DNA of 37,164 nt from Lentisphaerae bacterium GWF2_50_93 (GTDB taxonomy: Bacteria; Verrucomicrobiota; Lentisphaeria; Victivallales; GWF2-50-93). Below are positions 23,005 to 31,699 of the stretch, in pieces (positions within the stretch are counted from its first letter, which is position 1; each line of letters opens with the position of its first letter). A program made the position numbers and the translations under genes. Location of the stretch: contig MHBI01000026.1 in NCBI GenBank assembly GCA_001804815.1, positions 1-37,164 of the forward strand, given 5' to 3'. The notes under the pieces are model-generated. The model saw nothing but the letters and a program-made list of their open reading frames with translations, had not been told where the DNA came from and made no database searches.

Positions 23005-25515
23005 TCATTTTACCGCAAAATTCATGCTCAGGTGGGTCATGGAGAATGCATTCCTGAATTCATCCGTGCTCAAATGTTTTGATGTTCTTACCTTTGTCTC
23101 GATCCTGTCGCCGGGGAGGACGTCAATGAAGTTGTCGCTGAATATCGCATCAGGATCGGCGAAGTCGATGTTGAGGTAGAGATCCTTCAGCAGGCAGTCC
23201 GGCGACAAGGTCACCTTGAACATGTTTCCGGAGAGTTTTTCGTGGGCCACGGAGAGGTTTTGCTTGACCGGCCAGCTGAACTCCTTCGGAACAACGCCGA
23301 AATAGGTGTTCCTGGCGATCATCTTTCCGTCTTTGATGATCTCTGCGATGAGGAATTCCTTGCTGGGATCAAATTTAGCCGGTGCGATCTTTGTGATCTT
23401 CATGCTGTCGTTCGCCGGCATGTCGAATTTCCTTGAAAGGATCTCCTTCCTGTCGGTGCAGTCGCTTTTGAAAATGCGAAGTTCGCAGGAACCATCGGTC
23501 ATCGTATCATTTACAGCCCATGCTTCGATGAAGCCGCTCTCATTCCTGTTGAAGCTTGCGATGATCGGGGCATAAGCCCTCTTTATATAGTAGTAGTGCG
23601 CCTTGCGCCGCAGATAATAGTCGACGGCGGACCAGCTCGGGGCCGGCCAGCAGTCGTTGTACTGCCAGATCACGGAACCGCCGCAGTCGAATTTCCTCCT
23701 CCTGAAATGTTCGACGGCGTACCTGAGCATCTCGGCCTGGCCGACCATTGAGAGATAGCAGTAGTTCTTCAGGTTGTCAGGAAAGGGGAACATGAACTCC
23801 GCGTATTCCTTCAGCATCTTCATGGTAACGATTGTGTTCTGATGTGATTCAAGCACGTCTGAATCGATCTTTGAAATGTCCTTTCCCTGAAGGAACTGCT
23901 TTACAGTGGAATAAGGAGGCATCCCGAGATACCCGAACTCGGATATGAACCTTCCTTTTTCCTGGGTCATGTGCGTGTAGTTCTTGTCCTTGCTTATTCC
24001 GAATCCGAGCCACCAGGCATGCCTGTCTCCAGATTCGGATCCGTCCGGATCCTCGGGCTTGTCAGGGGAATAGGGGCTTCCGGGAACGTACGGGACATCA
24101 GGAATCAATCTCCTGCAGATCTCCGGCAGAACCTCCTCGTATATCTTCCTTCCGAAGAACCTGTCCTCCTTCTTCAGGCCCTGCCAGACAAAATGGCAGG
24201 GATAGCATTCATTGTTGCCGCTGAGCAGGACCAGCGACGGATGGTGCCGGATACGCCTGATGTTCTGCTCAACCTCGGTCCTTATCGAAGAGATGGTCTC
24301 GTCGTCCTCGGGGTATAGGTTGCATGCGAACGGGAAATCCATAAGCACCATCATCCCGGCACGGTCGCAGAGTTCGAAGAAATATGAGTCCTCATAGAAT
24401 CCGCCGCCCCAAATCCGGAGCATGTTGTAGTTGGATTCCTCGGCGTCGCCTACAAGGCGTTCGAGCTTCCCATGGCTTACTCTCGGGAGATAGGCATCGT
24501 TCGGGATCCAGTTGCCACCCTTCGCGAAAATCTTCCTGCCGTTGATCTCTATCACGAACTTGCGGCCTTCCTTGTCCTTCGGCTGCAGCAGCCGGATCTT
24601 CCTTATGCCGATGTGCTTCTCGTCAATTATGGTTTTGCCGTCGGCGGACTGTGAAATCTTCAAGGTCATCCTGTACAGGTTGTGCGAGCCGTGGCCGTTC
24701 GGCCACCATAGGATGGGATTGAAGATCTTGATTGGACGCAGCGAAGTTTTGTTAAGTCCTTTTTCCAGCCGGATCCGGTGGGTGGGGAGCAGTTCCATTC
24801 CGTCAACATCAAGCGACGCTATCAGCACCGTGTTTTCATGTGCGAGGATTTCAATGTCAGCGGTTATCTCAGCCGTCCCGAGGTCCTTTGAAAGATCAAC
24901 CAGGTAGTTTGTGCTCCTGATGATTACCGGAGATTCGTCGATGCACAGGTAGGCAGGCTTCCATATGCCGGACTGCGTGGGAACGGCGCCCAGCCAGTCC
25001 CATCCGGCCGAGTATGCGGGCTTCCTAATATGCGGATAGAGGAATTTCGGGTTTCCATGGCACTGGTTCTCCGACACCTTGTGACCGGAAATCCCGGCCT
25101 TGTCCTGGGCATGTTTCACGGGGCATTCGATCTGGACCGTCAGATCGTTCTGGGGATTTGAGAGTTTTCCGGAAAGATCAAATTCATGGCAGACGTGCAT
25201 GTTGTCGGTCCTCCCGATGATCTCCCCGTTGAGCTTCACCGTGGAGACGGTGTCAATGCCCTCGAAGACCATCCTGCATCTCCTGTCAGCCTGAACATGC
25301 GGGAGCCTTGTCCGGTACTCCCAGCTGACACCGTGGAACCAGCCCAGCTCCTTGAGATTGTCCTTGAGGAAAGGTTCCGGGATATCCCCGTATTTTATCA
25401 GTTCGAGCTGTACTGTTCCAGGAACTGAAGCTCGTCTGAATCCGCTGAGCCTGCTCTTATCCTCAGGCGGATTCACCGCCCGGAACTCCCATTCTGTCCT
25501 GATTATCTCCGGCAT
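23005..25515 (-). CDS. Beta-mannosidase, glycoside hydrolase family 2
   Basis: An 836-residue GH2 enzyme with the usual layout: sugar-binding domain (to about 190), immunoglobulin-like domain (190-310), then a TIM barrel. Marks of beta-mannosidases are WLGAVPTQSGIW, FAKGGNWIPNDAYLPR (330-345), MLRIWGGGFYEDSYFFELCD, the acid/base E436 in LLSGNNE and the nucleophile E526 in ISEFGYLG. WQYNDCWPAPSWS is also typical. No signal peptide is seen, so it should act in the cytoplasm on mannosyl oligosaccharides brought in by a transporter not in this window. The ATG at 25515 has AAAGGA upstream. It follows a PHP phosphoesterase gene on the same strand. Confidence 0.93.
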   Translation of the reverse strand: MPEIIRTEWEFRAVNPPEDKSRLSGFRRASVPGTVQLELIKYGDIPEPFLKDNLKELGWFHGVSWEYRTRLPHVQADRRCRMVFEGIDTVSTVKLNGEIIGRTDNMHVCHEFDLSGKLSNPQNDLTVQIECPVKHAQDKAGISGHKVSENQCHGNPKFLYPHIRKPAYSAGWDWLGAVPTQSGIWKPAYLCIDESPVIIRSTNYLVDLSKDLGTAEITADIEILAHENTVLIASLDVDGMELLPTHRIRLEKGLNKTSLRPIKIFNPILWWPNGHGSHNLYRMTLKISQSADGKTIIDEKHIGIRKIRLLQPKDKEGRKFVIEINGRKIFAKGGNWIPNDAYLPRVSHGKLERLVGDAEESNYNMLRIWGGGFYEDSYFFELCDRAGMMVLMDFPFACNLYPEDDETISSIRTEVEQNIRRIRHHPSLVLLSGNNECYPCHFVWQGLKKEDRFFGRKIYEEVLPEICRRLIPDVPYVPGSPYSPDKPEDPDGSESGDRHAWWLGFGISKDKNYTHMTQEKGRFISEFGYLGMPPYSTVKQFLQGKDISKIDSDVLESHQNTIVTMKMLKEYAEFMFPFPDNLKNYCYLSMVGQAEMLRYAVEHFRRRKFDCGGSVIWQYNDCWPAPSWSAVDYYLRRKAHYYYIKRAYAPIIASFNRNESGFIEAWAVNDTMTDGSCELRIFKSDCTDRKEILSRKFDMPANDSMKITKIAPAKFDPSKEFLIAEIIKDGKMIARNTYFGVVPKEFSWPVKQNLSVAHEKLSGNMFKVTLSPDCLLKDLYLNIDFADPDAIFSDNFIDVLPGDRIETKVRTSKHLSTDEFRNAFSMTHLSMNFAVK

Positions 25516-25538
25516 GGTTTTATTTTCCTTTTTTAATT

Positions 25539-26258
25539 TTACTCATGCGGCGGGTTTTCCCGCCGCATGAGAAAAATTATCCTCTTGATGATAAATTTAA
25601 AGAATATCAATATGCTGGCCTTCGAATACATGAACAGGGAAAGAGGCCTGCTGACAATTTTGATCTTGTTGTGTCTGAGGGCGGAGATGATTGAATCGAT
25701 GTTCTTCTCGGCGTCGACCATCGTATAAGTCTTGTCGAGCTGGAAAAGATGGTGCGCGTCGGACGTCCCGATGATCGGTTTCCCGTATTTTACGGCGACT
25801 TTCCTGGCCTTTGAATTGAAATGGTCGAAGATCCTCGTGTAGTAGTGGCAGTATTCGATGCCGTCGAAAAGATCTATGTTTTTCAGGAGCTGCGGTTTCA
25901 GGGAATACTTCCGCAGGTGCGGATAATACGGATGCGGGGCAAGCACGAATATTTCAGGATGGTTTTTCCTGTATTCCTTCAGCGCTTCGAACGTCTTGAT
26001 GGACTCGACATCCTGCTGCGGGTTGAGGATGATCACGTGCTTGCCTTCGATGGTCGACTCGATGCCAGGCACGAGGAATATCCCCTTCAGGGACGCATAC
26101 TCAGCCAGTTCAGGCGTGTAGGTGAAGATATTATGGTTTGTGATTGCCAGCACCTCGAACTTCCTTTCGGCCGCTGCGTCGACAAGCTCCCTGGCGCAGT
26201 AAGTGATCAGATCCCTCTTGTCCTCGTTGGTATGGATATGGAAATCGGCTTTGAGCAT
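25539..26258 (-). CDS. PHP-domain metal-dependent phosphoesterase
   Basis: A 239-residue PHP protein. Metal ligands are visible as H7 and H9 (DFHIHTNED), H42 (AITNHN), E67 (GIES), H109 (LAPHP), D167 and H169 (GTSDAHH). Stand-alone PHP proteins of this size hydrolyse phosphate esters such as 3',5'-nucleoside bisphosphates, histidinol phosphate or RNA ends, and the exact substrate is not clear. The C-terminal 40 residues hold a hydrophobic and basic stretch (ILIFFKFIIKRIIFLM) that may bind membrane. The ATG at 26258 has no strong ribosome site. It precedes beta-mannosidase by 23 bases, and a strong hairpin overlaps its end. Confidence 0.85.
   Translation of the reverse strand: MLKADFHIHTNEDKRDLITYCARELVDAAAERKFEVLAITNHNIFTYTPELAEYASLKGIFLVPGIESTIEGKHVIILNPQQDVESIKTFEALKEYRKNHPEIFVLAPHPYYPHLRKYSLKPQLLKNIDLFDGIEYCHYYTRIFDHFNSKARKVAVKYGKPIIGTSDAHHLFQLDKTYTMVDAEKNIDSIISALRHNKIKIVSRPLSLFMYSKASILIFFKFIIKRIIFLMRRENPPHE
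25542..25571. repeat. Perfect 13-base hairpin at the PHP/beta-mannosidase junction
   Basis: CTCATGCGGCGGG (25542-25554) and CCCGCCGCATGAG (25559-25571) with a four-base loop. It encodes the last residues of the PHP protein and ends directly before its stop. No U tract follows on the minus strand, so it is more likely an mRNA-stabilising or attenuating hairpin than a terminator. Confidence 0.6.
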
Positions 26259-26903
26259 ATGATCTAATGTGTTTTCTTATTTAAAAATTTTCATCCGTAG
26301 GCCTCTTGCAGTTCCCGGACGACGAGCATCCATCTCAATTCGCTACGCAGGTCTGAGTGAATGCATATTCCTTTGCTTGGGCGCGAGATATGTCTTGCTG
26401 CAGATTGTGAACGCACTGCGTTCACAATTGGGAAACAGAGATAAAACTGACGGAAATTCCAGAGATTTCGTTCAGATTGATAAAATTCAGAACGCAGAGG
26501 GATGGCAGGAAGTGCAGACATGTTTGAATGGGATTTGACTTGTGTTTTTTCTTTCATTTCTACCTTTTCTACCCATTTATACGGCATTATTCAGTATTAT
26601 ACGCGGTTATACAATGTTATACGGTCAAGGCCGTATAACTTGTTATAACTTATTTCCCTACTCCCAAAATTTCCAAGATTTTCCTGAGGGATTTATCGTC
26701 CGTATTGACAGGCATAATAAGCTTTCCCTTTAGGTATTGCCGGATTTTTTCAGATACAAATCCTACTATAACTCTCACCATGAAAATTACCTTGTCGGCA
26801 GATTAGAAAAAAGATGATATGTTCATAATGCAGCTTGATCGCTGAATTTGATTTCATATGAAATTATGATAGTGTTATTTTAGTAATGGCTGGAGGAATA
26901 GAA
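26259..26903. other. Intergenic gap with palindrome and phased TTATAC words
   Basis: No gene is supported. It holds a perfect 11-base palindrome with a three-base loop (ATTGTGAACGC / GCGTTCACAAT, 26404-26428) and a cluster of TTATAC words at 26577-26638. It separates a minus-strand transcript from the plus-strand antitoxin remnant. Confidence 0.55.
26577..26638. promoter_or_regulatory. Helically phased TTATAC words with an inverted copy
   Basis: TTATAC occurs at 26577, 26597, 26607 and 26617, that is at steps of 20, 10 and 10 bases, and an inverted GTATAA lies at 26633-26638. The last two form TTATACGG...CCGTATAA. One-turn spacing suggests a protein-binding array. The binding protein is unknown. 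Confidence 0.45.
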
Positions 26904-27175
26904 GTGAATTTGATAATTGCCAATGTCACAGATTTAAGAAGGCATTTTTCTGAGTATCTGAACCGGACGGCGTATTCAGGAGAAAGCTTTGTGATAGTGC
27001 GAGGGGGAAAGGCCATTGCCGAACTAAAGCCGCTGGCACGCTCAAAAAAATATCCGAGCTTCCTGCAGTATTATCTTCCCTCCCAAAGCTTGCCGAATCT
27101 GAGAAGGAAGGGTTTAAGGCCGATCTGATAAAGATAAGGAAATCCGCAGCTTACAGACAACAAAAACGAGTTTAG
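26904..27175 (+). pseudogene. Phd/YefM-like antitoxin, frameshifted, no toxin beside it
   Basis: The frame from GTG at 26904 (GGAGG seven bases upstream) reads IIANVTDLRRHFSEYLNR then GESFVIVRGGKAIAELKPL, the DNA-binding half of Phd/YefM antitoxins. At a run of seven A bases (27044-27050) the frame leaves the family pattern and stops at 27128. Reading on with one extra A gives SELPAVLSSLPKLAESEKEG, then KADLIKIRKSAAYRQQ and a stop at 27173-27175, a plausible toxin-binding tail. So the gene has a one-base deletion, a sequencing slip, or uses slippage at the A run. An upstream ATG at 26886 would place the ribosome site inside the gene. No toxin gene follows: the next gene is an oxidoreductase. 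Confidence 0.65.
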
Positions 27176-27256
27176 TAGGATAAAACAGCTTGAATTGACC
27201 TGAAAGTCTTCTAAGGTTTCCAACCTTTTATAATTTTGCTGTTTCCACAGGGGAAA

Positions 27257-28666
27257 ATGTCAAAGAAAAAATTCGAGGAGATTTCAGACGAATACGACGT
27301 CGTCGTGGCCGGCGGAGGGCTGGGCGGGCTTACTGCCGCCAACATTCTCGCCAGGAACGGCCATCGCGTACTGCTTGCCGAACACCATTTCCAGCTCGGC
27401 GGACTAGCCACCTATTTCAAGAGGAAGAACCATATCTTCGATGTAGCCCTGCACGGTTTTCCGATCGGAATGAAGAAGACTCTGAGGAAATACTGGTCCA
27501 CCGAGATGTCCGACCGCATCATCCAGGTGAAAAGCATACGGTTCGACAATCCCCAGTTCACTCTCGAAACAACTTTCACCAGGGACGATTTCACCGGCAT
27601 CCTCATAAACAAGTTCAACCTGAGGAAGGAGACGGTCGACGCCTTCTACAACGAGCTTGAGACGATGAACTTCTATGACGACAACAGGATGACCAACCGC
27701 GACCTCTTCGATAAGTATTTCCCGGGCAGGAACGATGTCGTCCGCCTCCTCATGGAACCCATCACCTACGCCAACGGTTCAAACCTCGACGAACCTGCGA
27801 TCACCTACGGCATTGTGTTCTCGAACTTCATGAGCAAGGGCGTATATACCTTCCTCGGCGGTACCGACCTGATGATCGACATGATGGAGAAGGAGTTGTC
27901 CAGGAACGGCGCAGACTTCTGCACAAAGGCGAAGGTGGAAAAAGTCATCGTCGAAAACGGCAAGGTGTCAGGTGTCAGGATCAATGGGCGTCAGATAAAA
28001 TGCAGATCTGTCCTGTCCAACGGAAACATCCTCAGCACCATCCACGAATGGACCGGAGACAAGTATTTCTCGCCGGGTTTCATCGAGAAGGCAAAGAAGG
28101 TCAGGCTGAACACAAGCAGCTGCCAGGTCTATATCGGCCTGAAGAAAGGCGAAAAGTTCGATTTCATCGGGGATCTCCTCTTCACTTCGACGCATCCGAC
28201 GTTCGAACCGGAAAAACTGCTTTCCAAGAAAGTATCCAGCCGCACATTTTCAGTATATTACCCTGAGATCAGGCCCGGTAGTGAAGATTATACCATTGTG
28301 GCTTCCATGAACGCCAGATACGAGGATTGGGCGAATCTAAGTCCGGATGAATATAAGACAGCAAAGGAATATCTCATCGATGACACTCTCTCGGCACTGG
28401 ACAAGTACGTGCCGGGCATCAAGGACAAGATTGACTTCACCGAGGCCGCAACTCCGAAGACTTTCAATAGATACACTCTTCACGGACTCGGCTCTTCGTT
28501 CGGTACGAAGTTTGAAGGGCTCGAAATCAGCATGAAGCTTTCCGAACAGGTTCCCGGACTTTTCCACGCCGGATCGGTAGGCATCATAATGTCCGGCTGG
28601 CTCGGTGCGGCAAACTACGGAGTGATAGTTTCGAACAAGATCGACAAGTATCTGTGTAACTTGTAA
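27257..28666 (+). CDS. FAD-dependent oxidoreductase, CrtI/phytoene desaturase-like
   Basis: A 469-residue flavoprotein of the COG1233 type. The dinucleotide loop is [20 protein letters not shown] (16-35), followed by [16 protein letters not shown], the conserved flavin-contact segment. The C-terminal end [21 protein letters not shown] is the matching FAD-binding motif of carotenoid desaturase-like proteins. Members act on carotenoids, other isoprenoids or unknown hydrophobic substrates, often at the membrane. No carotenoid genes are nearby, so the substrate is open. The ATG at 27257 is chosen because the frame upstream is untypical and begins only with a TTG at 27236. AGGGG lies close before the ATG. 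Confidence 0.85.
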   Translation: MSKKKFEEISDEYDVVVAGGGLGGLTAANILARNGHRVLLAEHHFQLGGLATYFKRKNHIFDVALHGFPIGMKKTLRKYWSTEMSDRIIQVKSIRFDNPQFTLETTFTRDDFTGILINKFNLRKETVDAFYNELETMNFYDDNRMTNRDLFDKYFPGRNDVVRLLMEPITYANGSNLDEPAITYGIVFSNFMSKGVYTFLGGTDLMIDMMEKELSRNGADFCTKAKVEKVIVENGKVSGVRINGRQIKCRSVLSNGNILSTIHEWTGDKYFSPGFIEKAKKVRLNTSSCQVYIGLKKGEKFDFIGDLLFTSTHPTFEPEKLLSKKVSSRTFSVYYPEIRPGSEDYTIVASMNARYEDWANLSPDEYKTAKEYLIDDTLSALDKYVPGIKDKIDFTEAATPKTFNRYTLHGLGSSFGTKFEGLEISMKLSEQVPGLFHAGSVGIIMSGWLGAANYGVIVSNKIDKYLCNL

Positions 28667-28821
28667 TTCGTAACTGGAAACTAGCTGCTTGGAATTTGGC
28701 GAGAGGCTTAAACCACAGAACACACAGACTACACTTAAATAATAACCACGAAACACACGAAATACACGAAAAAACCTAGCTCATTCCGAATTCGTAGTTA
28801 ATGCCGCAAGGCATGTTCTTG

Positions 28822-28845
28822 ATGTAGAGTTCGCTGTCTCAGCGA
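28822..28845. repeat. Dispersed palindromic repeat, family B, partial copy 2
   Basis: These 24 bases (ATGTAGAGTTCGCTG...) are identical to 18316-18339. The second hairpin of copy 1 is missing here and a family A copy follows. Confidence 0.65.
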
Positions 28846-28862
28846 AGAAAGAATGTATTAAA

Positions 28863-28926
28863 GTAGGTACGCCCTTCAGGGTGTACCATTCTTGAATCCA
28901 TGGGACAGGCTAAAGCCAGTCCCTAC
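28863..28926. repeat. Dispersed palindromic repeat, family A, copy 3
   Basis: The clearest copy: GTAGGTACGCCC-TTCAGGGTGTACC, a short spacer, then GGGACAGGC-TAAAG-CCAGTCCCTAC. The outer GTAGG and CCTAC ends are complementary. Confidence 0.8.
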
Positions 28927-28932
28927 TTTCAA

Positions 28933-29802
28933 TCACACGAAAATATCCATTGCAATATCGATCGCCCTGGCGGAATGGGTGAGGGCGCCTGCGGAGATGT
29001 AGTCGACGCCGAGTTTTGCGATTGACGGGATGCGGTCGAGCGTGATTCCGCCGCTGGCCTCGAGTTTGGCGCGCCCGGCGTTTATCTTGATTGCCTTCGC
29101 CATCATTTCATTGCTCATGTTGTCGAGCAGGATGTAGTCGGCTCCGGCATCTGCGGCCTCACTGACTTCCTCAAGCCTGTCGGCTTCGGCTTCGATCTCC
29201 AGCTTCGGATATGCCTTGCGGGCTTTTTCAATTGACCTGCGCAAGCCTCCGGCACCTTCGAGTCCGGCAAGTTCGCGGTGGTTGTCCTTGATCATTACGC
29301 GGTCGTACAGGCCGATCCTATGGTTTGAAGCACCGCCGACGGCTACTGCATATTTCTCAAGGTTGCGCCAGCCTGGGGTTGTCTTGCGGGTGTCGAGGAT
29401 TTCCGTCTTCGTACCCTTGGCTGCTGCTGCGAACTTCGCAGATATTGTCGCGACTCCGCAGAGGCGCTGGAAGAAGTTGAGCACGGTGCGTTCGGCTGTC
29501 AGGAGCGATCTGGCGTTTCCTTTGACGACCGCCATGACAGTTCCTCTCTTGCAGTGCTGGCCTTCCTTGACCTTGGGAATGAGCTTTACATTTTTATTTA
29601 TAGCCTTGAACACGGCTCCGGCGATTGGGAGTCCGGCGCAGACGCAGTCCTCGCGGGCTACCAGTACGGCCTCAGCAGTAAGATTCTTCGGAATCACGGA
29701 CATGCTTGTGGCGTCTCCGCTGCCGATATCTTCTTCGAGCGAGAGCTTTATGAGAAGGCTTATCCGCTTCCAGTCGAGTCTAGGTGCTTTTGCTTTTTTC
29801 AT
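28933..29802 (-). CDS. nadC: Nicotinate-nucleotide diphosphorylase (carboxylating), quinolinate phosphoribosyltransferase
   Basis: A 289-residue cytoplasmic enzyme of de novo NAD synthesis that joins quinolinate and PRPP to give nicotinate mononucleotide, CO2 and PPi. Motifs are EEDIGSGDATS (23-33), AERTVLNFFQRLCGVAT (104-119), ILDTRKTTPGWRNLEKYAV (135-153), NHRIGLYDRVMIKDNH (160-175) and LEASGGI near the end. Length is normal. There is no ribosome site before the ATG at 29802, which follows an AT-rich stretch, so the transcript may be nearly leaderless. nadA and nadB are not adjacent. The gene stands alone between two plus-strand genes. Confidence 0.96.
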   Translation of the reverse strand: MKKAKAPRLDWKRISLLIKLSLEEDIGSGDATSMSVIPKNLTAEAVLVAREDCVCAGLPIAGAVFKAINKNVKLIPKVKEGQHCKRGTVMAVVKGNARSLLTAERTVLNFFQRLCGVATISAKFAAAAKGTKTEILDTRKTTPGWRNLEKYAVAVGGASNHRIGLYDRVMIKDNHRELAGLEGAGGLRRSIEKARKAYPKLEIEAEADRLEEVSEAADAGADYILLDNMSNEMMAKAIKINAGRAKLEASGGITLDRIPSIAKLGVDYISAGALTHSARAIDIAMDIFV

Positions 29803-29833
29803 AATATAAAATATAATACCAGTTCACGATTTT

Positions 29834-29863
29834 AACCACAGAACACACGGAATACACAGAAAA
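29834..29863. repeat. ACCACAGAACACACGG-type repeat ending at a start codon
   Basis: AACCACAGAACACACGGAAT followed by ACACAGAAAA runs directly into the ATG at 29864. A similar stretch lies at 28714-28769 and a diverged one at 17259. Confidence 0.6.
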
Positions 29864-31027
29864 ATGAAAAAACTCTTGATTCTGGGAATGGTTATATTTT
29901 CTAGTTTGAACCTGCTGGCAATCGAGGATGACGGATATTTTCTTTCCTTCAGCCAGAAGGGGCAGCTGATCTGGCGCGGACAGATCCTGGGTGACGACGG
30001 CAACTGGTACAACATCAGGATGGTCCCGGGATACGTGGCGCCTTCAAGGCATGCCTGGGAAGGATGGGGGGATTCGGCAGAATCGTTCGGGGAATATTTT
30101 GAGAGCAGGAAATACAAGGATATGGCGGACGCCAGCGGAGACGCATATGAATGGGCTTTCGACAAATGCATCAACAAGTTCATAATCAAAGGGGTTCCGA
30201 ATGCGTGGTTCGATTATTTCGGGGCAGCCGGCAACAAGGTCGAGAAACGGATATTCGGATGGCCGATGGCGTATCCCGTAGCGGTGTTCCAGACTTTTGT
30301 CGACAATATGTTCAGGGTGACAGCAGGATTCACCGGCTGCGCTCTTGGTGCGACCGCAGGAACGGTCATCGTTCCGGGTTATTACATGATGGACTCAGCC
30401 TGCAAGGGAGGCTACTATTTCATCGGACCCGGAATGATCCTCCCGATAAGCGGCTATACGTGGAACACCATGATTGCACCGCCTCTTGCCGTTATTGGGC
30501 AGAAGCCATCAGAAACCAGGGTCGACGGTTACTGGGTTACGAAGATCAGCCAGGCGGAATTCGAAGCTAAAAGCAGGGCCCTGATGGAAGAGGATATTGC
30601 GGCAATTGCGGAATGGGGGAAGATGCTTTCGCAGAATCTGGGTAAATACGGTGAAGAGCGGGTGAAGGCTGAACTTGAATGCAACAGGAAAGTCAAGGAA
30701 GCATATGAAGTGAGCAATAAAAGAAAAGAGCAGTTGAACAAGGATGAAGCCGACGAATACAGGAAGACCCTGGATTTGCCTGGGAACAGCGAACTGCTGT
30801 CCAAGCTAAAGGGAATCGGTTTCAGCAATTATATCATAAACGAGAACTATGCAAAGGTTAAAAAAGCGCTCATGGACAAGAAGATGAGCGATGAGCAGGC
30901 GACGAAGGCATGCGAGCTCCTGAGGAGATATTCCAGACCTGAGTATCGCCATAGGAAAACAGGCTCGAAGGACAAGACCGATCCTGTAACGGAAAGCATT
31001 GAAGTCTTAAAGAATACGGAAAAATAA
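29864..31027 (+). CDS. Exported protein of unknown function
   Basis: A 387-residue protein with a clear signal peptide (KKLLILGMVIFSSLNLLA). I recognise no family. The mature N-terminus (to about residue 75) has repeated aromatic residues (GQLIWRGQILGDDGNWYNIRM). Residues 140-215 are glycine- and proline-rich and moderately hydrophobic (FTGCALGATAGTVIVPGYYMM, then GPGMILPISGYTW), perhaps membrane-associated. The C-terminal third is charged and helical (EEDIAAIAEWGKML to the end), likely coiled coil. The start codon directly follows a dispersed repeat, which must supply its leader. Its stop overlaps the LysE gene start in TAATG, so the two are translationally coupled. Confidence 0.75.
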   Translation: MKKLLILGMVIFSSLNLLAIEDDGYFLSFSQKGQLIWRGQILGDDGNWYNIRMVPGYVAPSRHAWEGWGDSAESFGEYFESRKYKDMADASGDAYEWAFDKCINKFIIKGVPNAWFDYFGAAGNKVEKRIFGWPMAYPVAVFQTFVDNMFRVTAGFTGCALGATAGTVIVPGYYMMDSACKGGYYFIGPGMILPISGYTWNTMIAPPLAVIGQKPSETRVDGYWVTKISQAEFEAKSRALMEEDIAAIAEWGKMLSQNLGKYGEERVKAELECNRKVKEAYEVSNKRKEQLNKDEADEYRKTLDLPGNSELLSKLKGIGFSNYIINENYAKVKKALMDKKMSDEQATKACELLRRYSRPEYRHRKTGSKDKTDPVTESIEVLKNTEK

Positions 31028-31653
31028 TGGATACACTGACATTGATTGGTACTGCTGCGTTCCTGAACCTGCTGGCGGCGATAAGCCCCGGACCGGACTT
31101 TGTCATGGCTGTCAGGAATTCACTGAACTATTCGCGCAGGACCGGGATATTCACCGGGTTCGGCATCGGACTCGGCTTGGCCGTCCACATCATCTACTGC
31201 GCCGCCGGCGTCGGATATATAATCGCCAAGTCGATCGTCGTGTTCAACATAATAAAATATCTCGGCGCTGCATATCTCATCTACATGGGGATCCGCTCGC
31301 TTATGGCGCACAGGACAAAGATTGAGATTGAAACCAAAAAAGAATCCCAGGACCTGACAAGGATGCAGGCGGTGAAGATCGGGTTCCTGACGAATGTCCT
31401 GAATCCCAAGGCTACGATGTTCTTCCTGGGCCTCTTCACTTTTGTGATTCGTCCGGATACGCCCGCATATGTCATCGTCATAATCTCTTTCATAATGATC
31501 ATGACTGCCATAACCTGGTTCACGATCGTTGCGATATTCTTCACGCAGAAGCGGATTCAGGACGCATACGCGAGGTTTGAAAACGTCATCAACAGGGCCT
31601 TCGGCGCGCTTCTGATTTTCCTAGGTGTAAAGATCGCCTTGGCGCAAAGGTGA
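31027..31653 (+). CDS. LysE/RhtB-family amino acid exporter
   Basis: A 208-residue inner-membrane protein with about six hydrophobic helices. The N-terminal FLNLLAAISPGPDFVMAVRNSL is the LysE/RhtB signature (SPGPD), and GFLTNVLNPKATMFFLGLF is the second conserved segment (NPKA). Members export amino acids such as lysine, homoserine or threonine. The substrate cannot be told from sequence. The ATG overlaps the upstream stop (TAATG). Arginine codons are mostly AGG, as in most of the window. Confidence 0.9.
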   Translation: MDTLTLIGTAAFLNLLAAISPGPDFVMAVRNSLNYSRRTGIFTGFGIGLGLAVHIIYCAAGVGYIIAKSIVVFNIIKYLGAAYLIYMGIRSLMAHRTKIEIETKKESQDLTRMQAVKIGFLTNVLNPKATMFFLGLFTFVIRPDTPAYVIVIISFIMIMTAITWFTIVAIFFTQKRIQDAYARFENVINRAFGALLIFLGVKIALAQR

Positions 31654-31699
31654 TTGGCATAACTTGCTGACCAGATGAATTATTTTTCGATAGGAGTTT

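Larger units (their letters stand above)
28667..28932. other. Intergenic repeats between convergent genes
   Basis: This gap holds an ACCACAGAACACACAG-type repeat (28714-28769), the start of a family B repeat (28822-28845) and a full family A repeat (28863-28926) that ends six bases before the nadC stop. No gene is seen. Confidence 0.65.
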
